Part shown: positions 42,108 to 50,652 of the stretch, piece by piece
How positions within the stretch are numbered: position 1 is the first letter of the stretch
Layout of the letters: every line of letters starts with the position of its first letter
Source of the DNA: Pseudomonas fragi
Lineage (GTDB): Bacteria > Pseudomonadota > Gammaproteobacteria > Pseudomonadales > Pseudomonadaceae
Direction: 5' to 3'
Length of the DNA stretch: 64,000 nt
Assembly: GCF_900105835.1 (NCBI RefSeq)
Contig: NZ_LT629783.1
Span: forward strand, 1,736,001 to 1,800,000
Position numbers and translations under genes: made by a program
Notes under the pieces: model-generated
Database searches by the model: none
Told to the model about the DNA's origin: nothing
The model's input: the letters and a program-made list of their open reading frames with translations, nothing else

Positions 42108-43133
42108 ATGACCCCCTTCCAGGCATTTGATGCCCAGCTAGAAGACTGGAACCTGTTACGTACCAGCACACCGTGCAGCGGGCTGCTGATTGGCAACGGT
42201 GCCAGCATGGCCGTGTGGCACGACTTTTATTACGACTCACTGTTCGACAAAGCCAGGAGCGTCGCCGAAAAGCCCCTGAGCCAGACCGAACTCAGTGTGT
42301 TCGAGGCCCTGGGCACCCGTAACTTCGAGCACGTGCTCAGCGCCCTGAAAACCGCGAGCAAGGTCAACAAGGCACTGGCCATCAACTCGGCCTCGCCGCG
42401 CAAACGCTATTACGCGATCAAGGAAGCCCTGATCAACTGCACCCAGGATGTGCACATTCCCTGGCGCCTGATGCAGCCTGAAACCCTGGCCTGCTGGAAC
42501 GAAGAACTGGCACGCTACGCCACGGTGTATTGCGCTAACTACGACCTGCTCGCGCCCTGGGCCGTGATGCAGGCACCCAAAGGCTTCAACGACCTGTTTG
42601 GCACCCCGCAGGCAACCTTTGAGCCTGCTGTGGCACTGGCCAAAAGCAGGGCCACACGGGTGCTGTACCTGCATGGCGCCCTGCATCTGGTGAAAAACCA
42701 GGAGGGCAAGGCACGCAAGCTAGCGGCCAACGAACCCACATTGCTAAGCAACTTTGCGATCAACCACTCCATCAGCGCCCTGGACGACGTACCGCTGTTT
42801 GTCAGCGAAACCGGCAGCGAGGACAAGCGCAAATCCATTCGCCAGTCCGATTACCTGTCTTTTTGCCATGAGCAGTTGATGACCCATAAAGACGCGCTGT
42901 GCATCTTCGGCCATAGCCTGGGCGAGCAGGATCAGCACCTGATTGACGCATTGCGTCAGGCACCGCTGAAAACCCTGTGCATCTCGATCTACCCGCGCAG
43001 TGAGGCGTTTATTCGCTTTCAGAAAAACCATTACACGGCGCTGTTTGCCGACAAGAAGCTTGAGCTGCGCTTCTTTGATTCAAAAACCCATCCGTTGGGC
43101 GATACCAGGCACTCAGTACCTGTGGAACGGTAA
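42108..43133 (+). CDS. DUF4917 family protein (SIR2-like N-terminal motif)
   Basis: 341 residues, cytoplasmic, unknown function. Near the start [19 protein letters not shown] (GNGAS at 29-33) looks like the dinucleotide loop of SIR2/AbiH-type Rossmann folds. Later segments [18 protein letters not shown] and [21 protein letters not shown] also match the pattern of SIR2-like proteins (histidine-glycine, then GHSL..D.H). Some SIR2-fold proteins act in phage defence by NAD depletion; that is only a possibility here. It stands alone, divergent from the dehydrogenase gene, and is followed by a long inverted repeat. Confidence 0.78.
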   Translation: MTPFQAFDAQLEDWNLLRTSTPCSGLLIGNGASMAVWHDFYYDSLFDKARSVAEKPLSQTELSVFEALGTRNFEHVLSALKTASKVNKALAINSASPRKRYYAIKEALINCTQDVHIPWRLMQPETLACWNEELARYATVYCANYDLLAPWAVMQAPKGFNDLFGTPQATFEPAVALAKSRATRVLYLHGALHLVKNQEGKARKLAANEPTLLSNFAINHSISALDDVPLFVSETGSEDKRKSIRQSDYLSFCHEQLMTHKDALCIFGHSLGEQDQHLIDALRQAPLKTLCISIYPRSEAFIRFQKNHYTALFADKKLELRFFDSKTHPLGDTRHSVPVER

Positions 43134-43134
43134 A

Positions 43135-43288
43135 CCTGTAGCCGCTGACGAGCAGCGCGAGGCTGCGCCCGACGATGAAATCGTCGCAAACCCGATAAGC
43201 GCGATCTATCTGATGCACCAAGGCTGAGGGGATTTACGACGGCTGCGCCGCCGGACGCAGCCTCGCGCTGCTCGTCAGCGGCTACAGG
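43135..43288. repeat. Second-family REPIN: perfect 33-bp inverted repeat
   Basis: Arms 43135-43167 (CCTGTAGCCGCTGACGAGCA...) and 43256-43288 are perfect reverse complements around an 88-bp centre. The centre contains a smaller hairpin GACGATgaaATCGTC (43171-43185). Confidence 0.9.
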
Positions 43289-43312
43289 GTTACAAGAGCA
43301 CACATTCAGGTA

Positions 43313-43645
43313 TCAAAATTTCTCTTTGATCACCGTAGTCGGGCCATTGTGCTTGACGCTGGCTATGCCCTTGTCCCGTGCGGCGTCCGAGGAATACAGC
43401 TCACTGGTACCGATGATCTGGTGATTGGCCGCCTTCAGGTTGAAGTACGGCTTGCCGTCCTTGGCGACTTTTTTCTCGTAGCGCTCATCCAGCGGGCTGT
43501 TGACCTGCACCGAGGCGATCCCGCCCTTGGCCGCCGCCAGTGTGGTGTATTGCTCGCTGACCAGAATGGTTTCGGCATTCGCCGCCTTCAGTACAAAACG
43601 GAACTGCCCGCTGCTGGTCTTGCTCAACTCGTACCAACCCGACAT
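43313..43645 (-). CDS. yegP: YegP family protein (two DUF1508 repeats)
   Basis: 110 residues of unknown function, widespread in proteobacteria. Two copies of the DUF1508 unit are visible: GQFRFVLKAANAETILVSEQYTTLAAAKGGIASVQ and GKPYFNLKAANHQIIGTSELYSSDAARDKGIASVK. Single gene, convergent with the DUF4917 gene. Confidence 0.92.
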   Translation of the reverse strand: MSGWYELSKTSSGQFRFVLKAANAETILVSEQYTTLAAAKGGIASVQVNSPLDERYEKKVAKDGKPYFNLKAANHQIIGTSELYSSDAARDKGIASVKHNGPTTVIKEKF

Positions 43646-43756
43646 AGCCTTTCTCCTGAAATTAAGGGTTCCTGCACTTCTTCAGTAAAGACGCCACGGG
43701 CTATTTATCCATTTATCCACAGGAATGAGCGAAACCGGCAATTTCAACGAGACAAA

Positions 43757-43783
43757 TAGCAATGGTTATCGATACCATTCGCA
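43757..43783 (+). promoter_or_regulatory. Putative operator upstream of the ECF sigma gene
   Basis: A 19-bp dyad AATGGT-N7-ACCATT (43761-43779) lies 38 bp before the sigma-factor ATG. Iron-starvation sigma genes are usually Fur-controlled, but the match to the Fur consensus is weak, so the binding protein is left open. Confidence 0.35.
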
Positions 43784-43817
43784 GCTTATTTGCATCGCTG
43801 TGTCTATAAGGATCTTC

Positions 43818-44357
43818 ATGTCTGGCCTTGAACCCGACCCGCCCGTGGCCGATCACTTTCGTGAGTTCTATACGCAAATTTTGCACTTTCTGCGCAAGCG
43901 TACCGACAACACCAGCGATGCAGCCGACATGACCCAAGATGTTTTCACCCAATGGCTGGGCTATCAGGACCGGGGCAAAATCGAACAGCCACGGGCGTTT
44001 TTGTTCCAGATGGCGCGCAATCTGTTGCGCGACCACTGGCGTCGACAGCAAGTGCGACACGCCGTACACGGTGAGCGCAACGAAAGTGAAGCCGAGCCCT
44101 TGAGCGATGAGAGGGATGATCCAATGGTCGCAGCCCTGCGCCTGCAACGCCTTGAACAACTTAAACGGGTCCTTGCAGAACTCTCGCCCAGACGTCGCGA
44201 AGCCCTTATGCTGCACCGCTTTGAGGGCTTGAGTCAGGCACAGATTGCCGAACGCATGGGGATTTCCGTGAGCATGGTTGAAAAGCACATTGCACTGGCC
44301 TTGCTGCACTGCAAGCAACATCTACAACGGGACAGCGGCAAGGAGCAGCCACAATGA
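43818..44357 (+). CDS. FecI-type ECF sigma factor
   Basis: Iron-starvation sigma factor expected to transcribe the downstream receptor. The 179-residue product from ATG 43818 (MSGLEPDPPVADHFREFY; TAAGGAT upstream) has region 2 at about 12-75 (AADMTQDVFTQWLGYQ; RAFLFQMARNLLRDHWRR). Region 4 is at about 115-165 (LSPRRREALMLHRFEGLSQAQIAERMGISVSMVEKHIALAL). It overlaps the anti-sigma gene by 4 bp (ATGA). Confidence 0.93.
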   Translation: MSGLEPDPPVADHFREFYTQILHFLRKRTDNTSDAADMTQDVFTQWLGYQDRGKIEQPRAFLFQMARNLLRDHWRRQQVRHAVHGERNESEAEPLSDERDDPMVAALRLQRLEQLKRVLAELSPRRREALMLHRFEGLSQAQIAERMGISVSMVEKHIALALLHCKQHLQRDSGKEQPQ

Positions 44358-45295
44358 GCCCTTTTCACACAGCCGATGACGACAGCGTCGATGAACAGGC
44401 CGCCACTTGGTTTGCGCGCAACCGCAATAGCCGCGGCCACGACAACCGCGAACAATTCAACGCCTGGCATGCCAACCCGAGCCATGCCCGGGCCTATGCC
44501 GAATTTGAATCGTTGTGGGCCGACCTGGGCGAGCTTGAACAGATCAACGCCCCCGTATCGCTCCCGGTCAAGCCCCGACGCGCACACTTTGCCCTGGCCA
44601 CTGCCGCCGCGGTGCTCTGTGCCGTCTTTGCTCTGAACCTCGGCGCGCCGGTGGCGCTGCATCAACAGCAGATCAACACACTGGCCCAGGGCGCGCGCAC
44701 AGTATTGCTGCCCGACGGCAGCACCCTGAACGTGAATGCCAACACGCGCCTGCACCTGGACTTCAGCGCACACCAGCGTGACATCTACCTGGACCAGGGC
44801 CAGCTCTATATTGAAGTCGCCGCCAACAAGGAGCAGCCGCTGGTGGTGCATGCCGGGGATGCGCGCATCCGGGTGGTCGGCACGGGGTTTGATGTGCGCC
44901 GCAGCTCGCGCCAGCTAGTGGTCAGCGTGGCCCACGGCGAGGTTGCATTCATCCCTGACGCCAGGTCCGCCATGCTGCTGGGTGCCCAACAACGCGCCAC
45001 CTGGAACTACGCCAACGGCTCGCTGCAAGCGCAAACCCTGGGCACCGGTGAAGTGGCGGGCTGGCGCTCTGGCCACCTGTCCTTTCGCAATCGTGAGTTG
45101 GCCAGCCTGGTGGACGAACTGGATTTGTACCGCCCCGGCATGATCCAGCTGGCTGAAGGCCCGCTGGCAAACTACAAGGTTTCAGGCAATCTGGACGTCA
45201 GCGATCCGCTGGCGCTGGTCAAGGCCCTGCCCGCCCTGATCCCGGTTAAAAACGTGCTGCTGGACAGCGGTAAAATCCGTATCGAACCGCGCTAA
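44354..45295 (+). CDS. FecR-type anti-sigma factor/regulator
   Basis: Inner-membrane protein that holds the ECF sigma factor and receives the signal from the receptor's N-terminal domain. The 313-residue product has a cytoplasmic DUF4880 domain (ATWFARNRNSRGHDNREQFNAWHANPSHARAYAEFE). One TM helix is at about 76-95 (FALATAAAVLCAVFALNLG), followed by a periplasmic FecR domain (GARTVLLPDGSTLNVNANTRLHLDF) and an STN-contacting C-terminus. Downstream comes an AT-rich hairpin, then the receptor. Confidence 0.93.
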   Translation: MSPFHTADDDSVDEQAATWFARNRNSRGHDNREQFNAWHANPSHARAYAEFESLWADLGELEQINAPVSLPVKPRRAHFALATAAAVLCAVFALNLGAPVALHQQQINTLAQGARTVLLPDGSTLNVNANTRLHLDFSAHQRDIYLDQGQLYIEVAANKEQPLVVHAGDARIRVVGTGFDVRRSSRQLVVSVAHGEVAFIPDARSAMLLGAQQRATWNYANGSLQAQTLGTGEVAGWRSGHLSFRNRELASLVDELDLYRPGMIQLAEGPLANYKVSGNLDVSDPLALVKALPALIPVKNVLLDSGKIRIEPR

Positions 45296-45339
45296 AAAAA
45301 TATATGCGAATATTTTGCATTCGCATATGTGGTTTTTTC
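45294..45339 (+). terminator. Hairpin between the anti-sigma and receptor genes (attenuator or terminator)
   Basis: A perfect 10-bp stem ATATGCGAAT/ATTCGCATAT (45302-45311, 45319-45328) with a 7-nt loop is preceded by seven A and followed by TGG then six T. It would limit read-through from the sigma/anti-sigma pair into the receptor gene. Confidence 0.6.
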
Positions 45340-45415
45340 ATTGTGTTGCGTCTTCCTCCGGTCTGCGTTGCTAACGCATGTCTTTTTGGCCTTTGTTGCC
45401 ACACCGGGGGATTTC

Positions 45416-47962
45416 ATGTTTCGCGTACCACATTACTTCTCGCATTTGTGCACCCGCCCGACACTGCTGGCGGCTTGCCTGGCGATCAGCCTGCAGGCCC
45501 ACGCCGAGTCGATCCAGTTGCAACTGCCGGCGCAATCGCTGGCCAGTTCGCTGAGCGAGGTGGCACAGCAGGCAAACATCCAGCTGCTGTTCGACGAAGC
45601 CCTGTTACGCAACGTGAATGCCCCGGCACTCAGTGGCACCTTCGAGCCACAGGAAGCCATCCAGCGCCTGCTCAAAGACACCGACTTCAGCCTAGTGCAG
45701 ATCGATCGCACCTACGTCGTGCGGCCCCGGGAGTCCGGCACCACCACCAGCAACAGCCTGGAACTGGGCGCGGTCAGCGTGGTGGGCAACGGTAGCGAAG
45801 TCGACTCCAGCAACGTCGGCAAGTCGACCATGACCCAGGAGCAAATCAACCGCTATCAGGCCAATAACATCCCCAGCCTGCTCGCCACCTTGCCGGGCAT
45901 CAACCTCGGCGGCTCGCTCAAGCCCGGTGGCCAGACCATCAATATCTGGGGCATGGGTGAAGCTGAAGACGTACAAATGACCGTCGATGGCGCGACCAAA
46001 AGCGGCTTTGAACGCTACAAGCAGGGCACGATTTTTATCGAGCCCGAGCTGATCAAACGCCTGGAAGTCGAAAAAGGCCCCCACGATATCCACACCGGCA
46101 ATGGTGGCTTTGCCGGTGTGGTGCACATGGAAACCAAGGATGCGACCGACTTGCTCGAAGAGGGCAAGGACACCGGCGCCATGCTCAAGTACGGCTACAG
46201 CAGCAATGACCATCAACAGGTCTACAGCGGCGCTGTCTACGGTCGCACCGAAGATGGCCGCGCCGACGCCCTGTTTTACTACACCAAGCGCGACGGCGAC
46301 GATATGAAGCTGGCGGGCAAAATGCCCAACCCCGGCAATGTCTACCCGGTTAACCCCCAGCGCCTGCCCAATACCGCCCAGGACCTGGACGGACAACTGC
46401 TCAAACTCAATTTGCACCTCAATGACGAGCACAGCGTGGGCATGTCTTACTCGCGCTCGAACAACTATTTGTGGGTGCCCTTCTCGGCCGTCAGTTACCC
46501 CGCGCCACCCAGCCAGGCCAACATCGACAAGTATGGCTACGACATAGCAGCGCGGCGCTACCTGTCCAACCGCTCGACGATCGACACCACCTGGTCGGCC
46601 AAATACAAATACGAACCCCTGGACAACCCGCTGGTGGACCTGGAGGTCAAGTACTCGCACTCCAACACCGAACAAACCGACAAGCGTGACGCCCAGGCCT
46701 TCACCCAGCCCACCAGCGGCGGGCGCAAGATGGAAACCGGCTACACCGACGACATGCTCCAGGTCGAGAACATCAGCCTGTTTGCCAGCGGCCCGCTGGA
46801 CCATGCAGTGACCACCGGCGTGCAGTTTCGCAAGCACCAGCGTGATGTGAACATGTGGATGCCGGGCGGCATCTACGACGTCGAAAAGTACAACTACGGC
46901 CACTACCAGCCCAACTTCATGCCCCGGGGCAAGGTCGACACCAACAGCTTCTATATTCAGGACGCCATCACCTGGGGTGACTTCACCCTGACGCCGTCCA
47001 TGCGCTACGACCATGTGCGCAATCGCGGCCAGGAAAACGACGCGCCGTACTACAACCACCCGGAGTTGGGTCACGATTACAGCGACAAAACCTACACCGG
47101 CTGGTCGCCTCGCCTGTCAGCCTTCTGGAAAATCACCCCGAAAACCGCGCTATTCCTGGACTACAGCAAAACCTGGCGCGCCCCGGTAATTGACGAGCAA
47201 TACGAAGTCCAAGGCGTCGGCAGCCGCACCTCCAGCAGCCTGGGCCTTGATCCGGAACGGATCACCGGCTGGCGTGGCGGCAACATCACCACCTTCGACA
47301 AGATTTTTGGCGACAACGACCACGCCCTGGTGCGCACCACCCTGTTCCGCAACACCGTCGACGACGAAATCTTCAAGGCCACGGGCGTAGGCTGCGCCGC
47401 GCAAACTCCCACGGTCAGCATGACCGATGCGTGCGGGCCCAACATGCCCAACTACCGCAATATTGGCAGCGTGACCATCAAGGGCTTCGAAATTGAGAGT
47501 TTCTACGAATCCACCTACGTGTTCGGCTCACTGTCCTACGCATGGATGACCGGCAAGCACCAAGGCGCCTACACCAACCCTTGGGGGCCTAACGTCTGGG
47601 CCCGTGACGTACCCGCTCCCAAATGGATTGCCGTACTGGGCACCAAAATCCCGAGCCTGGATGCCCGGATTGGCTGGAAGGGAGAATTCGTGCGCAAAAC
47701 CGACCGTTTGCCGAGCGACAACTACTACAGCAGCCCGATCAGTGCGTTGGGCGACCGCTACTGGGACCAGTTCCCCAACGACGGCTACAACGTGCAGGGC
47801 CTGTTTGCCAACTGGAAGCCGCAGCAGCCGTACCTCAAGGGCACCGAAGTCAACTTCACCCTGGACAACATGTTCAACAAAAACTATCAGCCAATGCTCA
47901 GTGGCGAAAATGCCTACAGCCAGGGCCGCAATGCCAAGATCAGCGTGACGCGGTTCTTCTAG
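45416..47962 (+). CDS. TonB-dependent transducer receptor, probably for haem
   Basis: Outer-membrane receptor of 848 residues from ATG 45416 (GGGGGA upstream). A signal peptide ends at LQAHA. A secretin/TonB N-terminal (STN) signalling domain (about 25-100, LPAQSLASSLSEVAQQANIQLLFDEALL) marks it as a transducer for the adjacent sigma/anti-sigma pair. A plug domain follows, then a barrel ending KISVTRFF. In the barrel SKTWRAPVIDEQYE and a downstream LGLDPERITGWRGG resemble the FRAP and NPNL boxes of haem/haemophore receptors (HasR/HxuA). I therefore favour haem over siderophore. Confidence 0.85.
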   Translation: MFRVPHYFSHLCTRPTLLAACLAISLQAHAESIQLQLPAQSLASSLSEVAQQANIQLLFDEALLRNVNAPALSGTFEPQEAIQRLLKDTDFSLVQIDRTYVVRPRESGTTTSNSLELGAVSVVGNGSEVDSSNVGKSTMTQEQINRYQANNIPSLLATLPGINLGGSLKPGGQTINIWGMGEAEDVQMTVDGATKSGFERYKQGTIFIEPELIKRLEVEKGPHDIHTGNGGFAGVVHMETKDATDLLEEGKDTGAMLKYGYSSNDHQQVYSGAVYGRTEDGRADALFYYTKRDGDDMKLAGKMPNPGNVYPVNPQRLPNTAQDLDGQLLKLNLHLNDEHSVGMSYSRSNNYLWVPFSAVSYPAPPSQANIDKYGYDIAARRYLSNRSTIDTTWSAKYKYEPLDNPLVDLEVKYSHSNTEQTDKRDAQAFTQPTSGGRKMETGYTDDMLQVENISLFASGPLDHAVTTGVQFRKHQRDVNMWMPGGIYDVEKYNYGHYQPNFMPRGKVDTNSFYIQDAITWGDFTLTPSMRYDHVRNRGQENDAPYYNHPELGHDYSDKTYTGWSPRLSAFWKITPKTALFLDYSKTWRAPVIDEQYEVQGVGSRTSSSLGLDPERITGWRGGNITTFDKIFGDNDHALVRTTLFRNTVDDEIFKATGVGCAAQTPTVSMTDACGPNMPNYRNIGSVTIKGFEIESFYESTYVFGSLSYAWMTGKHQGAYTNPWGPNVWARDVPAPKWIAVLGTKIPSLDARIGWKGEFVRKTDRLPSDNYYSSPISALGDRYWDQFPNDGYNVQGLFANWKPQQPYLKGTEVNFTLDNMFNKNYQPMLSGENAYSQGRNAKISVTRFF

Positions 47963-47983
47963 ATGCAAGAGGGGTACGGTTGT

Positions 47984-48113
47984 GTAGCAGCTGCCGAAGG
48001 CTGCGTCCGGCGGCGCAGCCGTCGTGAAATCAGCTGCACAACTTACCTGACACGCCTCGGACACAGGTTTTACGATCGCTGCGCAATCGGACGCAGCCTT
48101 CGGCAGCTGCTAC
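47984..48113. repeat. Second-family REPIN: perfect 26-bp inverted repeat
   Basis: Arms 47984-48009 (GTAGCAGCTGCCGAAGGCTG...) and 48088-48113 are exact reverse complements around a 78-bp centre. It lies between the convergent receptor and RHH genes, ending 7 bp from the RHH stop codon. Confidence 0.9.
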
Positions 48114-48120
48114 GAGCGTG

Positions 48121-48426
48121 TCAACCTTGCAAGCGCGAAACCACACTCAACCCCGGCGCCTGCACCCGGCGCTGGCTCAGGTAGCGGGTGCAGCTCACAC
48201 GCAAAAACGAGGCAAAATTGACCACTTCGCCACGATAATCCATCACCTCTTCATACAGCTTGGCCACCAACTGGTTGGTGGTCATCCCGTCTGTTTCGGC
48301 AATTTCGCTGAGAATGTCCCAGAACTGGTTTTCCAGGCGCAAAGTGGTGACCACGCCGCAAATCCGCAATGAGCGCGAACGTGACTCGTAAAGAATCGGA
48401 TCGGCTTTTACATACAACTCACACAT
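48121..48426 (-). CDS. Ribbon-helix-helix domain protein (RHH_4 type)
   Basis: 101 residues. SRSLRICGVVTTLRLENQFWDILSEIAETDGMTTNQLVAKLYEEV...NFASFLRVSCTRYLSQR shows the RHH_4 pattern: strand S.R..G..T.LRLE, helices with W..L..IA and T.NQLV.KLY, then SFLRV. Probable dimeric DNA binder. The ATG has GAGG upstream and lies only 15 bp after the PfpI-like gene, so the two are likely cotranscribed. It is a paralogue of the gene at 11.47-11.83 kb. Confidence 0.8.
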   Translation of the reverse strand: MCELYVKADPILYESRSRSLRICGVVTTLRLENQFWDILSEIAETDGMTTNQLVAKLYEEVMDYRGEVVNFASFLRVSCTRYLSQRRVQAPGLSVVSRLQG

Positions 48427-48441
48427 GGTCCCGCCCTCGTC

Positions 48442-49023
48442 CTACAAGATGATTTTGGTACCGAGCAAACCCAGGAACCCTGCCAGCCACGCAGGGTGCG
48501 CCGGCCAGGCAGGTGCAGTGGCCAGGTTGCCCTGAACGTGGGCCTTGGTCACGTCGATATCGATATAGGTACCGCCCGCCAGACGCACTTCCGGCGCACA
48601 CGCCGGGTAAGCGCTGCACTCACGGCCTTCCAGCGTGCCAGCAGCAGCCAGCAGTTGCGCGCCGTGGCACACCGCGGCAATCGGCTTACCCGCCTTGTCG
48701 AAGTCACGCACAAGCTCCAGCACCTTTTCATTCAGACGCAGGTATTCCGGCGCTCGGCCACCCGGCACCAGCAGAGCGTCGTAATCGCTGGCTTTGACCT
48801 TGTCGAAATCGAAATTCAGGGCAAACAGATGACCGGGCTTCTCGCTGTAGGTCTGGTCGCCCTCGAAGTCGTGAATGGCAGTGCGAACGGTCTGGCCAGA
48901 GATTTTGCCCGGACACACCGCATGCACCTGATGGCCAACCATCAACAGCGCCTGGAACGGCACCATCACTTCGTAGTCTTCGACGTAGTCGCCAACCAGC
49001 ATCAGAATTTTTTTCGCTGCCAT
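48442..49023 (-). CDS. DJ-1/PfpI superfamily protein
   Basis: 193 residues from ATG 49023 ([25 protein letters not shown] upstream). It has the nucleophile elbow [12 protein letters not shown] with Cys119-His120, and Glu15 in the EDYE motif, forming the PfpI-type active site. Family members are annotated as proteases, deglycases or stress proteins; the reaction here cannot be decided. The C-terminal end ([20 protein letters not shown]) is hydrophobic. It is followed closely by the RHH gene. Confidence 0.9.
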   Translation of the reverse strand: MAAKKILMLVGDYVEDYEVMVPFQALLMVGHQVHAVCPGKISGQTVRTAIHDFEGDQTYSEKPGHLFALNFDFDKVKASDYDALLVPGGRAPEYLRLNEKVLELVRDFDKAGKPIAAVCHGAQLLAAAGTLEGRECSAYPACAPEVRLAGGTYIDIDVTKAHVQGNLATAPAWPAHPAWLAGFLGLLGTKIIL

Positions 49024-49139
49024 GGTGCGTGCTCCTGTGGGGTAAGACCTTGGGCCTGTAAGAGTAGCCAAGGTAACCCCTGAATGCCCGGGCGGGTAAT
49101 AGCCACGTACTACGTACCCGCCAGACACCACTTACAGGT

Positions 49140-50357
49140 TTACTTCAACAAGCCATCGGCCTGAAGCAGGGTCTCCAGGCAGTGCTCCTGGATGTTGTAG
49201 AACGCCTTGAGCTCCTGGATTTTCACCAGCAACTGCGCCGGATCAGCCGGTTCTGCACGTTTGACCGCGAGGATCATCTTGTTCTTGTTGGTGTGTTCCA
49301 GCGAGATAAACTCGAACACCTTGGTTTCATAGCCGCAGGCTTCGAGGTACAGCGCGCGCAGGCTGTCGGTGACCATTTCGGCCTGCTGGCCCAGGTGCAG
49401 GCCGTATTGCAGCATCGGCTTGAGCAGCGCCGGGCTCTGGATTTGCAGGCGGATCTGCTTGTGGCAGCACGGCGAGCACATGATGATCGCCGCCCCGGAG
49501 CGAATACCCATATGGATCGCATAGTCAGTGGCAATATCACAGGCATGCAGGGCGATCATCACGTCGATCGGGGTGGGCGCAAAACTGCGCACATCGCCGT
49601 GCTGGAACGTCAGGCCCGGGTGTTCCAGGCGCTGGGCGGCGTTGTTGCACAGCGTGACCATGTCTTCGCGCAACTCAACCCCGGTGACCAGGCCTTCGGC
49701 TTGCAGGCTGTGACGCAGGTAATCGTGAATGGCAAACGTCAGGTAACCCTTGCCCGAACCGAAATCCACCACCTTGATCGGCTGGTCGAGCTTGAGCGGC
49801 GAGTTGCTCAGGGCGTGGGAAAACACCTCAATAAACTTGTTGATCTGCTTCCACTTGCGCGACATCGCCGGGATCAGTTCTTGCTGCTTGTTGGTCACAC
49901 CCAGGTCCGCCAGAAACGGCCGGGTCAGATCCAGAAAGCGATTTTTCTCACGATTGTGCTCAGCCGACGGTACTTCGCGCTCTTGTTGGCTTTTGCCTTT
50001 GAACAGCGAGCTTTTACCCTTTTTGCTGTACTCCAGTTGCACTTCGTCGGTCAGGGTCAGCAAATGGGCATTCTTGAACGCTTCGGGCAGCAGGCCGGCA
50101 ATGATCGCCACGCCTTCGTCCAGCGGGAAATTCTTGGTGATATCGCGGGTTTTGTAGCGATACACAAACGACAGGCAAGGCTGCTCCTTGACCGTGACCT
50201 GCTTGATAATCACTCGCTGCAATTCAGCCTCGGAGCCGACGTATTTGGCCAGCACCAGCTTGATAAAGGAATTCTGGGCCAGGCCGGTTTCCAGCAGGTT
50301 CAAAAATTGCGCACGATGATCCGGCACAGACGCGGCGGTGGTAGCAGTCACTGACAT
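49140..50357 (-). CDS. Class I SAM-dependent methyltransferase
   Basis: 405 residues. The methyltransferase domain (Methyltransf_32-like) begins near 190 with motif I VVDFGSGKGYLTFAIHDYL. IALHACDIATDYAI and a Cys-rich IIMCSPCCHKQIR segment follow, a pattern shared with GSTCD-type putative RNA methyltransferases. The N-terminal 150 residues are a separate, basic domain (SKKGKSSLFKGKSQ). The substrate is unknown, RNA being a guess from the family. It marks the left border of the AT-rich island. Confidence 0.85.
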   Translation of the reverse strand: MSVTATTAASVPDHRAQFLNLLETGLAQNSFIKLVLAKYVGSEAELQRVIIKQVTVKEQPCLSFVYRYKTRDITKNFPLDEGVAIIAGLLPEAFKNAHLLTLTDEVQLEYSKKGKSSLFKGKSQQEREVPSAEHNREKNRFLDLTRPFLADLGVTNKQQELIPAMSRKWKQINKFIEVFSHALSNSPLKLDQPIKVVDFGSGKGYLTFAIHDYLRHSLQAEGLVTGVELREDMVTLCNNAAQRLEHPGLTFQHGDVRSFAPTPIDVMIALHACDIATDYAIHMGIRSGAAIIMCSPCCHKQIRLQIQSPALLKPMLQYGLHLGQQAEMVTDSLRALYLEACGYETKVFEFISLEHTNKNKMILAVKRAEPADPAQLLVKIQELKAFYNIQEHCLETLLQADGLLK

Positions 50358-50552
50358 TGAAAAAGGTGCCTCGGGGGTGCAGGAGGGAAAATCAGAAAAC
50401 GAATGGCGGGTATTTTAGGCGTGTTGGGCGCGCAGGGCACGGGGTAATTTCATGCGGGCACGGACAGTGGCGGGCATGTGCACCTTGCCAACAATTAAGA
50501 ATGGCTTGTGATGTGAAAAATAACTTTAGCTCATATAAGTAGAACAGTGAGA

Positions 50553-50566
50553 ATGCCGGCCGGCAT
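50553..50566. repeat. 14-bp perfect palindrome at the island's left edge
   Basis: ATGCCGGCCGGCAT. It is near the point where base composition falls, in the 295-bp gap between the methyltransferase and the poly-Gly gene. The rest of that gap shows nothing identifiable. Confidence 0.45.
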
Positions 50567-50652
50567 GTGAAGATCAATATCATACACTGCACAACATGAA
50601 CATTTAATAATTCAACCTTTCATAAAACCTACTAAAGCCACCAACCTATAAA

